From Pycnopodia helianthoides (taxonomy: Eukaryota; Echinodermata; Asteroidea; Forcipulatida; Asteriidae): a DNA stretch of 64,000 bases. The notes beneath the pieces are model-generated. The model did no database searches and had not been told where the DNA came from. It worked only from the letters and a program-made list of their open reading frames with translations. The stretch's first letter is position 1, and each line of letters starts with the position of its first letter. The position numbers and the translations under genes were made by a program. The stretch is from positions 10,248,583 through 10,312,582 of the forward strand of contig CM063258.1 of the NCBI GenBank assembly GCA_032158295.1, read 5' to 3'. This document shows, piece by piece, positions 1 through 12,300 of the stretch.

Positions 1-2516
1 GGCTAACGCGTGCATGAAATGTATTTGTGTCAAGCAGTCTATGATCAGCATAAAAACTCTTTTCTTGCTCTGCACCATAGCAATGACACGCAAATACACA
101 TAACTTTAAAATATTACAGCAGTACAGTTAAAGTTAAAACGTATATCTATGAAAAACACTGTGTAAAGAGCATAACAGAAACACTTCGTAATGATTAAAA
201 ATTATCTTGTAAAAAATTGGTTGGGTGTTGGGAAAGGCGTTGGCGGTTTATGTTAGACGTGAGTCGAGACATTCTACCAGGTCTGCTGAAAACTAAACAG
301 TTTTGAAGTTCAGTGTTGTATAGTTCAGTGGCTTTAACTAAGGGCTACCTCATAACTAGGTTTAGCACTTTTAACATAAAGCGATCTTACCAGCTGACTT
401 AGTGACCAGACTTGTGCAGTCACATGATTTTATGGATTTCTACTGCCAGAAAGTAGAAATTTTACCCCACAAAAAAAGGAAGCTTGTGTCTAGACCCAAT
501 TCACCTGACGTCATCATCCCAATAAATTTGGATGCACCGTTTTGGGAGTCAATGGCAACGTACATGTATGTTATACAGTGAACTGTGCATTTTAGGTCAC
601 GCAGCGTTTACACGCTCGCAATAATTTTTTACGTGCAGTTTTGACCCCAAAATGGCAAGTGTGAAGACAGTAGCCACGTGTGATGCTAGTGCAAGGGGGC
701 TATAGAGAGATAACAAAGCGGTTGAAGGTTATTTTAAGGATAGATATTTAATACGCCAGACGCTAATGTAAAGGCAGACAAATCTGTGGGGAATTTACAC
801 AATACACATCCAGTCCACATCAAACCAATAGGTCATATCATCTTGCATAGTGGATGAATAAGTTCCAAGATTGCAAAACCAGATGGTTTGATCGGATCCG
901 CAAAAAAAAACTAATAATACCCAACAAGGGATCAGAGAATTACATAGATGAAAATCCTTGAGCAAAAGATGCCATCTTCGTTGACTGCACCAAGGATGTA
1001 GGGATGATGATGGAATCAAGAGGAAGGTCCGGTGAACAGGTGCAAGGGAAGGTAGGAGCTGTCACTGGGAGCACTGTGTTAACCTCCAGCATTGGCGAAT
1101 TAATCATTCCACAACGCAGCTTTAAATTATTCATACCAACAGCACCTGCTCCTATTAGAGTTTTTTGCATGTATAGGGGCTCCCGGATTGTTTTGAGCTT
1201 GATTAATATTTCTGTTGATCTGATGAGTTTTATGAGTAGGCCTCTTGTCATTTCCGATGTGGCTCTGCTTTGTATTTTCAATAAGGAGGAAAGTACGGAT
1301 GAACGTGTATGCACTTTAGCGCTATTAACCTTCGATGAATTGAGAACTGGGAACTGGGAACTGGGAAAGTACACACTAGTGAAAGGAAATCGAGCTCACA
1401 GTTCAAGAACCCCCGGAAAGTTGTCCTAAATGTAATGACTGTGAACACAGCATAAACCGCCTTGTGAAAACAAGATAACAAGCAAACAGTGGATGGGCAA
1501 GCATCATGAAGGCCTCTCCCCAGACTTAGGCCAGTATTCATGCAGAATGTACCACTTGAAATATAATGTACAAGGCACCTAACACACTTGAATTATGCAT
1601 TAAACTGTCTCACATGGACAGCAACGCAGAGCAGACAGTGCGTTTGCTTATTTATTACCGCTTGGTTTGGTCAAGTTTACATTCAGTAATCGATGTCCCC
1701 CATTTTTCAAAAGGTTATTCTTTGGCGTTGTCACATCGCGGAATTGACTGCCGCTATTCATCTCTTTTCCCCTTAACAAACAATTACTTGAGTCCATAAT
1801 GTGCCCGAGATTCTCACCAACGCTCCCTGCACTGCCCCTTGAATCATACGAATATACAGAATCTATGAATTGCTGATGAAAATAGAAACTCTTCGTGTAA
1901 AGATAAAGAAGTTCATTCGACTCGTATTTCCCAGAGTCAATAGTTTATGCGATCAAGTTTGCACGCGTCTCATGGGTCCAGGCTCCAGCCAGGGAGATGT
2001 GTGTCCTCGCGTTTCACTATAAGACCCTCTCTAGTTTCCCGCCCGGTCATAACCACGTACTCACACAGACACTGGCTGCCCCGTACATGAGTCCCAGATC
2101 TTAGCTAATGGGTATGGATTTAATAGGGTAGTCTCTTTTGCGGTAATGCGTGAAATCAAATTTGGTAAAGAGGTCCTGGTGTCAGGAATACGTAACGGGA
2201 CTTGGGGGAACGTGATGAACGTTAAGAAGGAAGACTTTGGAGTATGAATGTTTATGAAGATTGGTGAATAGGGGTGGGGGGAGGAGGGTTTAGGATGACA
2301 AGGGAGGTGGACATGCATGAGAGCTGAGCATGACTTATTAATGCACATTTTGATCTGGTCTGGAATGCAATCCCTTCAGTAGGTTATCAAAATGTTAACA
2401 CATGCATGTCCATGAACATCTAAATTCTGTTCACAAAGTTCAAGTGCAGCTAGAGTAACTGCACTAAAGACTAAACAGTACGCAAGTTTGTATGGTACAT
2501 ATCCTCTTATTTTTGT
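1..2516. other. Unassigned sequence, left edge
   Basis: No exon of SCAI or any other known protein was recognised here. Two overlapping antisense open frames span about 940-1429 (about 141-144 codons each) and match nothing I know. There is no clear tandem or inverted repeat. Confidence 0.5.
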
Positions 2517-2760
2517 GGGGTGTCGTGGCCGAGCGGTCTAGTTCACCGGACCCAAGCTCTGGTGTTGTCAGCAGCAGAGTGTAGGTTCGAATCCCAGTCA
2601 TGACACTTGTGCCCTTGAGCAAAGCACTTAACCATAATTGCTTGTGAAAAGGTTGGGAATGTATAAGTGCAATCTGCTCTACCAGCCAGGCTCATAGTGG
2701 ATGATACCCATGCTTACATCCTTACGGACTGTGAAGGGGATAACCCTGTTTCAGCCCCAG
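2517..2760 (+). mobile_element. tRNA-derived SINE, family B
   Basis: The head GTCGTGGCCGAGCGG resembles a type II (Leu/Ser-like) tRNA A box, and GGTTCGAATCCC about 60 nt later is a B box. It is followed by the family tail (CACTTGTG...CCTTGAGCAAAGCACTTAACC). The same head and tail recur at 37545, 42366, 48590, 60303 and 60660, so this is a dispersed SINE and not a tRNA gene. Confidence 0.85.
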
Positions 2761-3734
2761 GAGGTGGCAACGTGCCCTTGGTGAAAGTTGATTTGGGCTG
2801 ATGACCCACCTTGTAGCCCTCACCTTGTAGTGGCCATCCAGCCTTGTGAGTTAAGCAATATCTCATAATTAATTTTACCTTTTGAATCTCTCTATATATT
2901 TTTTTACACATGCACAATCAGACTTAGTATAGCAACTTGAACGCTTGAAACATCCATCTTTGATATTTGGAGGATTACTGTATGTACATTCATATCAATC
3001 CTTAAGTACTCAACAAACATTTTCTGGATATTTTTTAAGGGATTTTTTGCGCATTTATAAATGTAGTTTATTCGTTTATTTTAATTCAAACCAATACTCA
3101 AGTTTTAAGGATCTATATTCTGGCCTATCGTATTATTACAGATGGAAATGTTTGTTCATGACACCTGCAATAATCATCAAGAGGTTCATTAAGCACAAGC
3201 TTTCTGATTAAAAATCCCATATCTGTTTTTCCAATCGTTGCTGAATACTTTTTAAACCTAACAATCTTTTCCTTCATGTGACAATTTCCAACAGACTCTT
3301 GTTTGCCCCCCCCCAAAAAAAAATACTGTTCTAGTCTTCCCTTTAAAGCAGCCAAAGTCAGTTCACCAATACGCTGAAGACGTCTAACTATTTTAATCCA
3401 TTTCGCTAATCGTTCACAAGTGCAACAGACTGGGCTATTCAGATTTCCAAAATGAAACCACCTGGAGCCCTAACCATAGGAAGATCCTCGATCCAATATT
3501 GACCGCTGGCGCCGGAAAAGCAGCTCAAGCAAGCCACCCGCCTTGGGGGACATGAGAATATTGGGGGAGTGTCCCATTACCCTTTAAGAAGAAGAAAACA
3601 AAATATCAAGGAAATATATTTTTGCGGATGTTTTACCCGCTCAAAAAAAGTAATATCGGTAGACTTTGTTTATACATGTGAAGTAAATGTTGTTGGAGTA
3701 AACACCTATCCATGGAGTGTTATTGTTCAGTCAA

Positions 3735-3911
3735 GGGCCCAATTTCATAGAGCTGCTTAAGCACAGAAAGTAGCTTACCAAAATAAGGTTATCATCCAAA
3801 CTACCATGTCTCTTGTACAATTTGTGACTGGTATCCTGCTCATTTCTGCTAAGCAGAAAATTGTTAAGTAATATTTTCTGCTTCTAAAAGCAGCTCTATG
3901 AAATTGGGCTT
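3735..3911. mobile_element. MITE family E, full-length copy
   Basis: About 177 bp bounded by inverted ends: GGGCCCAATTTCATAGAGCT on the left and the mirror AGCTCTATGAAATTGGGCT on the right. The interior is rich in AAGCA and TAAGCAGAAA motifs. Other copies are at 27434-27634 and 52585-52778, with a 5'-truncated one near 50497-50705. Confidence 0.8.
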
Positions 3912-6304
3912 TGGTGTGAAAGTTTTGACGTGATGTTCCTATTACAGAGCTAGACATCGGTTTTGTATTTTTCCACTCCAGACAAAGGAAATGAAACACA
4001 AACTATGTTGTGAATTTAAATTCAGATTTGTTTGCTCAAAAGAACTTCCTTTTAAGTTGCGAGCACAAAGTTAGTCTGATTTAAAGTCTGGCCTGTAAAC
4101 TCAAAAGGCAGGAATACATTTTTGAAGAGTTTCGAAGGGTACTTTTGTAGATTAAATGCACTGGGATATACTTAAGGCCTCTTCACGTTGGGCACTTTGA
4201 TGTGGACACGAACCAATGTTTATTATGTACCGTTGTGGTAATTTACAGCCGAGTGTTTGCTCGTCAAGTTGCTGTAATTTGACAGGGACGTATTAATGTG
4301 ACAAACAAAATCATCACAGTCTTTAAAGTGAGTCACTCGTAAATATCCTTAAGTTCACATTGGACTTTTTCCTTCGAGACATAAACAATGTTATTAAGTT
4401 AACACAATTCTGTTCTGCCTGTTAAGTTGACAATTTAGCGGTGGTAAGCTATTGGGCTTGGTTACTGCTCAGAATGTACATATTTGTTAGACTACAAGAC
4501 CAAGATGATTTGCATTTTTGTTAACGCTAGTGATTTGAAAGTGAGGCTGCCATAATTTTTTTTTAAACTCACTGTAGCTATATATACTCTATGATGTAAC
4601 AAGCTGCATACGCCTAGTAGACAAGGCACATGGTGTCATTTGAGCAGGGCGCCCTCGGCTCAACGTCAAGAGAAAGTTACTCATTAGCCGATCCTGTGCG
4701 TTGCTCGTTCACAGCTGTGTGTTTTCCATTGTTTAATCGTACCTCTAAGATGGCAGCGTGATGATGTCAATGCAAAAGGTCCATGGTCTGATTGTTCAAA
4801 AGCACTTTTTCATTCCTGACAGTAGGAATAAAGGATTAGAGATGCAGCTTTTTAAAAATTATAAATCGCCAAAATAGTCAATGAGTGAGGTTAAAGTGAG
4901 GTTGCTCCTGCTAAAAGAAAAAAATTGGCATTGGAAGATCAATGCGCCAAAACTGGCATATTGGTTGCACCTGCTGAGTCTTCAACAACTTGGATTTACG
5001 CCCCACCTACTAACAGGATTGCACACGTTTAAAACATTTGTATAAAGGGAGTAAGACTTTAAGATTGCAAACTCATGAATAGGCTCAAGGCTTGAATGTC
5101 ATGAAAAACTTCAGGCCTGGAATTTCATCTCTGAGAGGTCAGGGAAACATTAATGCTGTTCGATGTCCCGAGTCACAAACATCAAGTCTGAGTCAAGATA
5201 GTTGAGTTTGAGTCTGAGTCATTGACCATCTTGACTTGAATCAGAGTCGTATTCATGAAAACTGTGACTCAAGTTGGACTTGAGTCATGTGTCTTAAAAC
5301 ACTGGCGTTCCCCAATACCTTATTTTGCTGACATTCCAACATAGCTCCCAAATGTTCAGACTGGTCTTTGATCTTCTTATGGAATCACTTTCAAGTTATG
5401 TGTGTCTCTACCAACTACATTGTAGCAGAGATCTACATTTTACTGCACAGATTTATGAGATAAGCCTAAAAGTAGACAGGCTTCATCAGAAGCAGAGTTT
5501 TGCTCTTTACATGAACAGTCCACTGTCACGACTTACAGTGATCTATAGCTTTACAGACTGGGAAGAAAGTCTAAGCCACTTGAGTCTAAATGGCAGTGCC
5601 GAAAATTGAAATGCCACGGCATGCTCCTCGATGCATGTAGTCTGAAGATAGTCATCTTACCTGCCAGAAAGTCAAGGTGGTGTGAGAGTTTAAGTGCAGG
5701 ATTTGTTAATATCTTAGAAAAATATCGATCTATGGGTGTGCTCTTCTGACTTTATCGGATTTCATCTGGAAATGTTGAGCTGTTTTGATGAATGGTGCTT
5801 TTAGAACTGTGACATTAGGGATTGTTGCTCTAAGTTTCATTCCAAATTGTTGTGTTGTTGAATCAAATGTGAAATCTGCCCTGAGCCAGGTCTAAGAGCA
5901 ATTGAATCGGATTATTTGCACGGTAGCATAGATCTTTGTCGTCTGTCCACCATTATCTTGTGTCTAGTTCCACCGTGTGCAATTGCATTAATGAGTACGG
6001 GTTCACATTACACCAAAAAGGGATTGGACTGTTTTGCGCTTTCAGGCGTGGTTTGGTTCACATTGATTCGAGTTAGAGAAGAACATGATGAAGGTTTAGT
6101 GGCATATAAAGTGAATTGCCATCTGGATCCCAGGCTGGCGTCAGCAAGTAGAAAGATCTTGTTATGTTTGTAAATGATCCATGATCAAAATTGAGTTTCA
6201 GAGCTTGACCAATTAAAGGTAGAAATTGTGGTGTCAGTGAAAAATTGTGGGACTATCCAAAACCAACTTGAACACGTTGTTTTTCCTGATCTCACCTAAT
6301 GCAG
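3912..6304. other. Unassigned sequence before the first visible SCAI exon
   Basis: No exon recognised. A degenerate run of GAGTC/AAGTC-type units lies at about 5175-5290. The stretch around 4745-4790 recurs in diverged form at 8705-8755. Confidence 0.5.
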
Positions 6305-9300
6305 GCCAGAGTTGATGGTGAAGAAGTTACGCTACTAGCCAGGCTGATTGTGGTTTGCTTACTACTGAGGAAACTAGACCATGTTAAAGAGTTAACCAAG
6401 GTGAGCATTTTCATCCTTTTTGTGTGGATTTTTTGAGACACAATGCATAGAGGATCAACCAGGAGACTGAGCCATTAAGCCCCGCCCTATCAAACAGGAG
6501 ACTGAGCCAATAAGCCCCGCCCTATCAAACAGGAGACTGAGCCATTAAGCCCCACCCTATCAAACAGACTGAGCCATTAAGCCCCGCCCTACCAAACAGG
6601 AGACTGAGCCATTAAGCCCGCCCTACCAAAGGAAGTGTCTGTGAATGGTTCTAATGTGGGTACTGTCTATGACGTGTGTGTCTCACATCACTACAGATTT
6701 AAAGAGGGGCTCAAAAAGGGGAACAAAACTTACAAGTCTCTAACCTCACGTGGTGTAAAATTGCTATTGTTCGATACCCTTCAAGTTTACTTTTTGTCAA
6801 AATCCAAAAACGTTCGATGACGTCTCAGTTCATTCCTGAATTTTGATGATATTTAATCAAAATGGCATTAAATTTGAACTTATGACTGGCGCAGAAATTC
6901 CTTTTTTGGATGTAAAGACCCATTTTTTGTTTGCTCTCCAATGAGGTCATGTTTCAAATTTTGCACTGAAAGAATATCAAAAAAAAGATATTTTACACCA
7001 TTTTAATGTGAGGTAGAACCTTTTCCCCACTTTCATGAGGATTCTATCTATTGGAAACAGAGTGCATCACAAAACTGAACCTGACCTTGGAGCACCTCTT
7101 TAATCCAACTTGTCTCATTTATTAGGTTTAACAAAAAACCCAAATTGAAAAAGACATTTGAAAAAGAAAGCGTTATTTCACGACAGTTCCTGCCTCAATG
7201 CTGGAGACATTTTTTTTAAAGAGGGCAATATTTGCTACAGGTCCGTTCAGGTATTTTGTTCAACGTGCGAAAAGGTTGTCTAAGTTTGTGATTTCTTGTT
7301 TTCCTTTTATAATTGTGCTTGAAGGCTGGCATCAATGAGTTTGGAAACAGACGAAGATAGTGAGGCCATTTTCTACCAGTGCAGGCAAACTTTTACAACA
7401 CTGGCACGTGATCTAGTTAATGCAAACTAGGTCTCTGATATTTATGGAGCCTTGTGTGTAATGGTCTTTAACAGTGTTTCTTTGCAATACAACAAGCAAA
7501 CATTACTACAGGCAACAGGGCTTGAAATAAATATTATCCACTGGCACCGTCCACTAATTTCAACTTTGGGCCTGACAACTTGGCCCAGTGGTCCAGTATT
7601 TTTGTTCTATTCACATACTCTTTTAATATTAACTCATTTATACAAAAAAGCTTTTCTGTTCCACTCTTCCTCGTTAAAGTTCAGCAAATGCAAACAAAGA
7701 AGTAGTTACAGTCTAGTAAAAAATATTTGGCGAAATTTCTCAGCTTCAAGACTTTCCGTCTATTGGGATTTGAGCCCTGGGTGCATTTGCAGATTTTTTG
7801 GGGGAAGTAATAAACTGAGATGAGCTTCTCAGATTGATTACTGTACACTGCTACACTAAAGCCATTTTACAAGTCAGGTACCCCTGCTATAAAATAAGCT
7901 TTTAGGATGAACGTCTACGGCCAGAGGATACATCAAGTGCAAATGAACGCATCTATCTGTTGCAGTCCCAATCCACCTCACATGTAATTCACAATTTAGA
8001 AAGCGAGTCACAGAAGTAAGGCATAAAAGTTGTCTCGGGTTTCACGGAGTGACCGTAAGAAAGCTCTAATTTTAAAATTTGAATCGCAAGGGAGAGTTAA
8101 GTGCCCATTCTTGGACAAGACAGTGTCAACTCACGCTTATTTTTATTGGCCTTTTTTTTATATCCCAGAGTAATTGCGCAGCGGTCCTGTGCAGTAATTG
8201 GAATGGATGGTGATTTGTGTCCGTTCATTATACGGAGAAAGGTGTATAGGGTTGTTGGAAGGAAATACTTCAGACCTCTCCCCTGAGACTTGTACAATAT
8301 GTTAGCTCTGAGAATGGTTAAATGACATTTCAAATTACCATTTGATTGGCATTTGCAGAAAGGTTAACCTTTTCTATTTAAGTTCCAGGTACTTTTAAGG
8401 AAAATGATAAACCTCATCAAGTAGTGTAGCTGCGGAAACACCGGGCAATCTCAGGGCTTGCATGAACAAATATCAATCATTATTTTGTATCTAGACAATA
8501 TTTACATACGACATCACTGGAGTAGGGAGCCCTCGTGCTGAAATTTCTCATCCAATGCAGTGGGCATGCGTTTTTAATGTTTCACCAGGGCCCAATTTTG
8601 GCTCCGCTTAATGGGAACTTTGCGCTTACGGTCCATAAGAATTATGTGCTTTACAGGGCCCGGTAAACGTAGAACTCTGCAGTAAGCAGAGCAATGAAAT
8701 TAGACTCGGTACTTTACCTCTAAGATGACAATGAGATGATGTCAATGCATATGAAGCCAATTTCACTTTGTATATCTTATTCAAGCCATGTCTGAATTAG
8801 CGGTTCTTGCTGTGGCTTGGGCAACACATGAACAAGCATTGAAGCATAAGATGCCCATAACAACACTCTGAGCAACAGCCATAGCTGCAGACGCCAATTT
8901 GGACATGGCGTTACCAATTAGATTATCATGGTTTTTTTTCTTCCTAAAACTTTGTTTTCTATTTTGTTCTTGTTTACAGGAATTGAGCAAGAATGTGGAT
9001 GAATACAAAGGACACTATGACTCTGAGGATCAGATGGAGTGGGCATTGGTATTGGGGGAAATCGAAGCATTCACTGAGGTAAGAATAAAAGCAAAGATCT
9101 AAACAGAATGTGGTCAGGTTTAAATGCACAGTACGTACGTGCGTCAAGGCACGACTGTCAGTGTGTGACAATTACGTGGTTGGCACACAAATATTTCCAT
9201 ATGTTCACGTTTGGGTAGATAATGTGTAGCATTACCTCTCTATTTTTTTCCCCCTTTGTATTCTTTCTCAATCCCAGAAATGTTCACTCTCCATGGGTGT

Positions 9301-12300
9301 TGAAGTTTTCATTTTTCAGAATTGAAGGTTGTAATTTTGTAGATAGACTTAGGGATGATGACCTTGCATTAATCTCTTGTTGGAGGAAGTGTTTGTTCTG
9401 AGAAGAACTAGAATTAAGATCAGTCTTGTTGTTGCGCTCTTTGCTACCTTCGGGTTGTTACCCACAAACAAGTTTCCTTTTACTTTCAACATCATGCAAA
9501 TCTTATTTGTGTCTGAATTTGTTAGCAAATGAAATAGCCAGCCAATTTGAGCCTTTATGAGGTATGGTGGACACTATAGGAGTGCACTGTTTGGGTTTGG
9601 GTGTATACAGACAGATTTACCCAAACCTAATGGTGCCCTGGTATTGTGTCCACCATATCTCAAAATGGCTTATGGTATCCAACACATGCCATTGCAATAA
9701 ATCAGAACCAAGCTTTGCATATAAGTCTAAAAAGTTAAATTTAAACCAAAGCTGACACTTTGATGCAATTCTGGGGTTTTTACCCCCCCCCAATTTTGTT
9801 TTGCTAAATCCACGTTAAATTTTAAGGGGTGAAATTTTACAAGTGCCATTGCATTCACACTCCGAATAAATTATGTTCTGAGCCATCATGAATTACTCGT
9901 CCCATGCGATGAGAACAATGAGTAGAGATTCTCAGTATGAAGGGTCAACCGTTCTGCCCTTTCAATCCCAGTATGGAGAGATGAAGAACAAGATGGCAAT
10001 GCCATGATGAAGATCCATTTGTCAGAAAACCGTGTAATCCAATTTGTCTGTGATCATGTAAGTCCATTCTTGCTTACATTTCGTGTTGAGACTTCATAAG
10101 GACAAAGTACTAAGGGAGAAGTCACTCCTCAGGGGTATATGGAGAAACCCAACTACAAATCAGTGACAACTCTGTGCAAAGTTTCACTCTTTGATGTCGT
10201 AGAGTGTGCGTGAGGTTTGTCTGGCTGCATAAATTGCCGGGGACGTTCCCGCCAGCATGAATGCCTGCACACACATGTTCTTTCCCCTAGAATATCTCAG
10301 AAACTCACACAGCGGAGAGTATTGTACTCTAATCATCTGCCTCCCAAGGCAACTACTGAACGTGTAATGGACAGAATTCCAGCAATATCCGATAATCCAA
10401 ATTCTGGTTCTTTTCTACTTATCCGCCCCCTCTCCCCCTCCACCATCTACATAACCTTTTCATGAACTCTAAGTTCATAGTCTTGCCGAGGAGAGTGCGA
10501 ACCCTTGCTGATGGTTGAATGAAGGGGAGATGGAATATTGAACAAATAGAAGACTGATTTCTAGATTTGTCTTTTATATGTCACTGGGCTCCAGATAGGA
10601 ATCTACTTTATAGCCACCCCCCCCCTGTCTCACTTCAGTCTGTCAACAGTGCTTTGACTTCACCATGGTACTATTCTCTTGGAATCTGTAGAGAGTCCGC
10701 TGAATGTGGTAAGAGTTTGAGGGAATGAGAGATATTTGGCGCTGTCTGGTTGGTCTGCCCTAATAGGATTGGCTCACCTAATTAGTGGATCCACACAGAG
10801 ATGTAGCCAAGCTGGGAATGAGAAGATTGTTTGGGGGGGGGGGACACACCAATCTTATTATATCCGTCCTGATCAAAACTGCAATAAAAGCACACTGAGT
10901 TTAATGTCTTTTGCAGCTGATGAGTGTTTGATTTATGTGGAGACTATAAGCTTTCTTATGCATTAGTATCTTACATGCATCTAACAAGAAGATATTTGAA
11001 GAAGGAAAACAAATATGTTAATGGCCTGATGTTTTAACCCTATCATGCCTATAGAGTCTTTCTCCCACATAGTGTTCTAGTGTAACAGAAGCAGTCAGGT
11101 TGGCTCCGTGGTTTCTTTCCCTGCCTTTCACCTCTGTGGGACCTTGGTTTGAATCCCACCCCAGGCCAGAGCCTTGCACATAGATTGGATTTTCAGTCCC
11201 TACCTGATTGCGTGGGTTTTCCCCATTGGGGTTTTCTTCTCACATCTAAAACTAAACATGCCGTTTCCTATTCATTCTGTTATCGGTGCTAATAGTGCTG
11301 TTGGATGTGTAATAAAGTAAATACATAAATAAATGAATAAATAAATGAAAGGAGTGAAAAGAAAGAAGCGGAATGCAGTCAGAAAAAGTAGATGATGAAC
11401 AAACAAAAGTAATTAGGATTACTTTTAAAAAAATTGCAAAAAGAAATTTGACAAAATGCAAAGATTATCAGACTTTTGCAAAATCACAGCTCCAAAGTTT
11501 TTGCAGTGAGGGCCACCATACATTATGGTCACATCAAACATTAACTGTCACATCAAACTGTCACACTAAACTGCCACACCAAACTGTCACACCAAACTGT
11601 CACATCAAACTGTCACACTAAACTGCCACACCAAACTGTCACACCAAACTGTCATACCAAACTGTCACACCAAACTGTCACACCAAACTGTCACACCAAA
11701 CTGTCACATCAAACTGTCAAACCAAACCGTCACAGCAAACTGTTAAACCAAACTGCCACACCAAACTGTCACACCAAACTGTCACACCAAACTGCCACAC
11801 TAAACTGTCACACCAAACTGTCACACCAGACTTTGTCCCAACCCAGTAATAAATTTTGTGATTCTCGATGCCACTCATACAAAATGGCAGTCATTGTTTG
11901 TAAACAAAAGAAAGGTTTATTACAATTCTACATTTGTGTATCCTAAAAGACTCCAGGAAATCTCCTTCATGCTAACTGTCAAACCAAACTGCACAAGAAA
12001 CTGCCACACCAAACTGTCACCAAACTGCCACCAAACTGTCACCAAACTGTCACATCAAACTGTCACCAAACTGCACCAAACTGTCACATCAACTGTCACC
12101 AAACTGCCACACCAAACTGTCACCAAACTGTCACATCAAACTGTCACACTAAACTGCCACACCAAACTGTCACACCAAACTGTCACACCAAACTGTCACC
12201 AAACTGTCACATCAAACTGTACACTAAACTGCCACACCAAACTGTCACCCAAACTGTCACACCAAACTGCCACACCAAACTGTCACACAAACTGTCACAC

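Noticed and set aside
9996..10054. Possible extra SCAI exon ending at a GTAAGT donor
   Set aside because: The peptide (KIHLSENRVIQFVCDH) has no SCAI counterpart and the exons at 8980 and 29940 already join without a gap.
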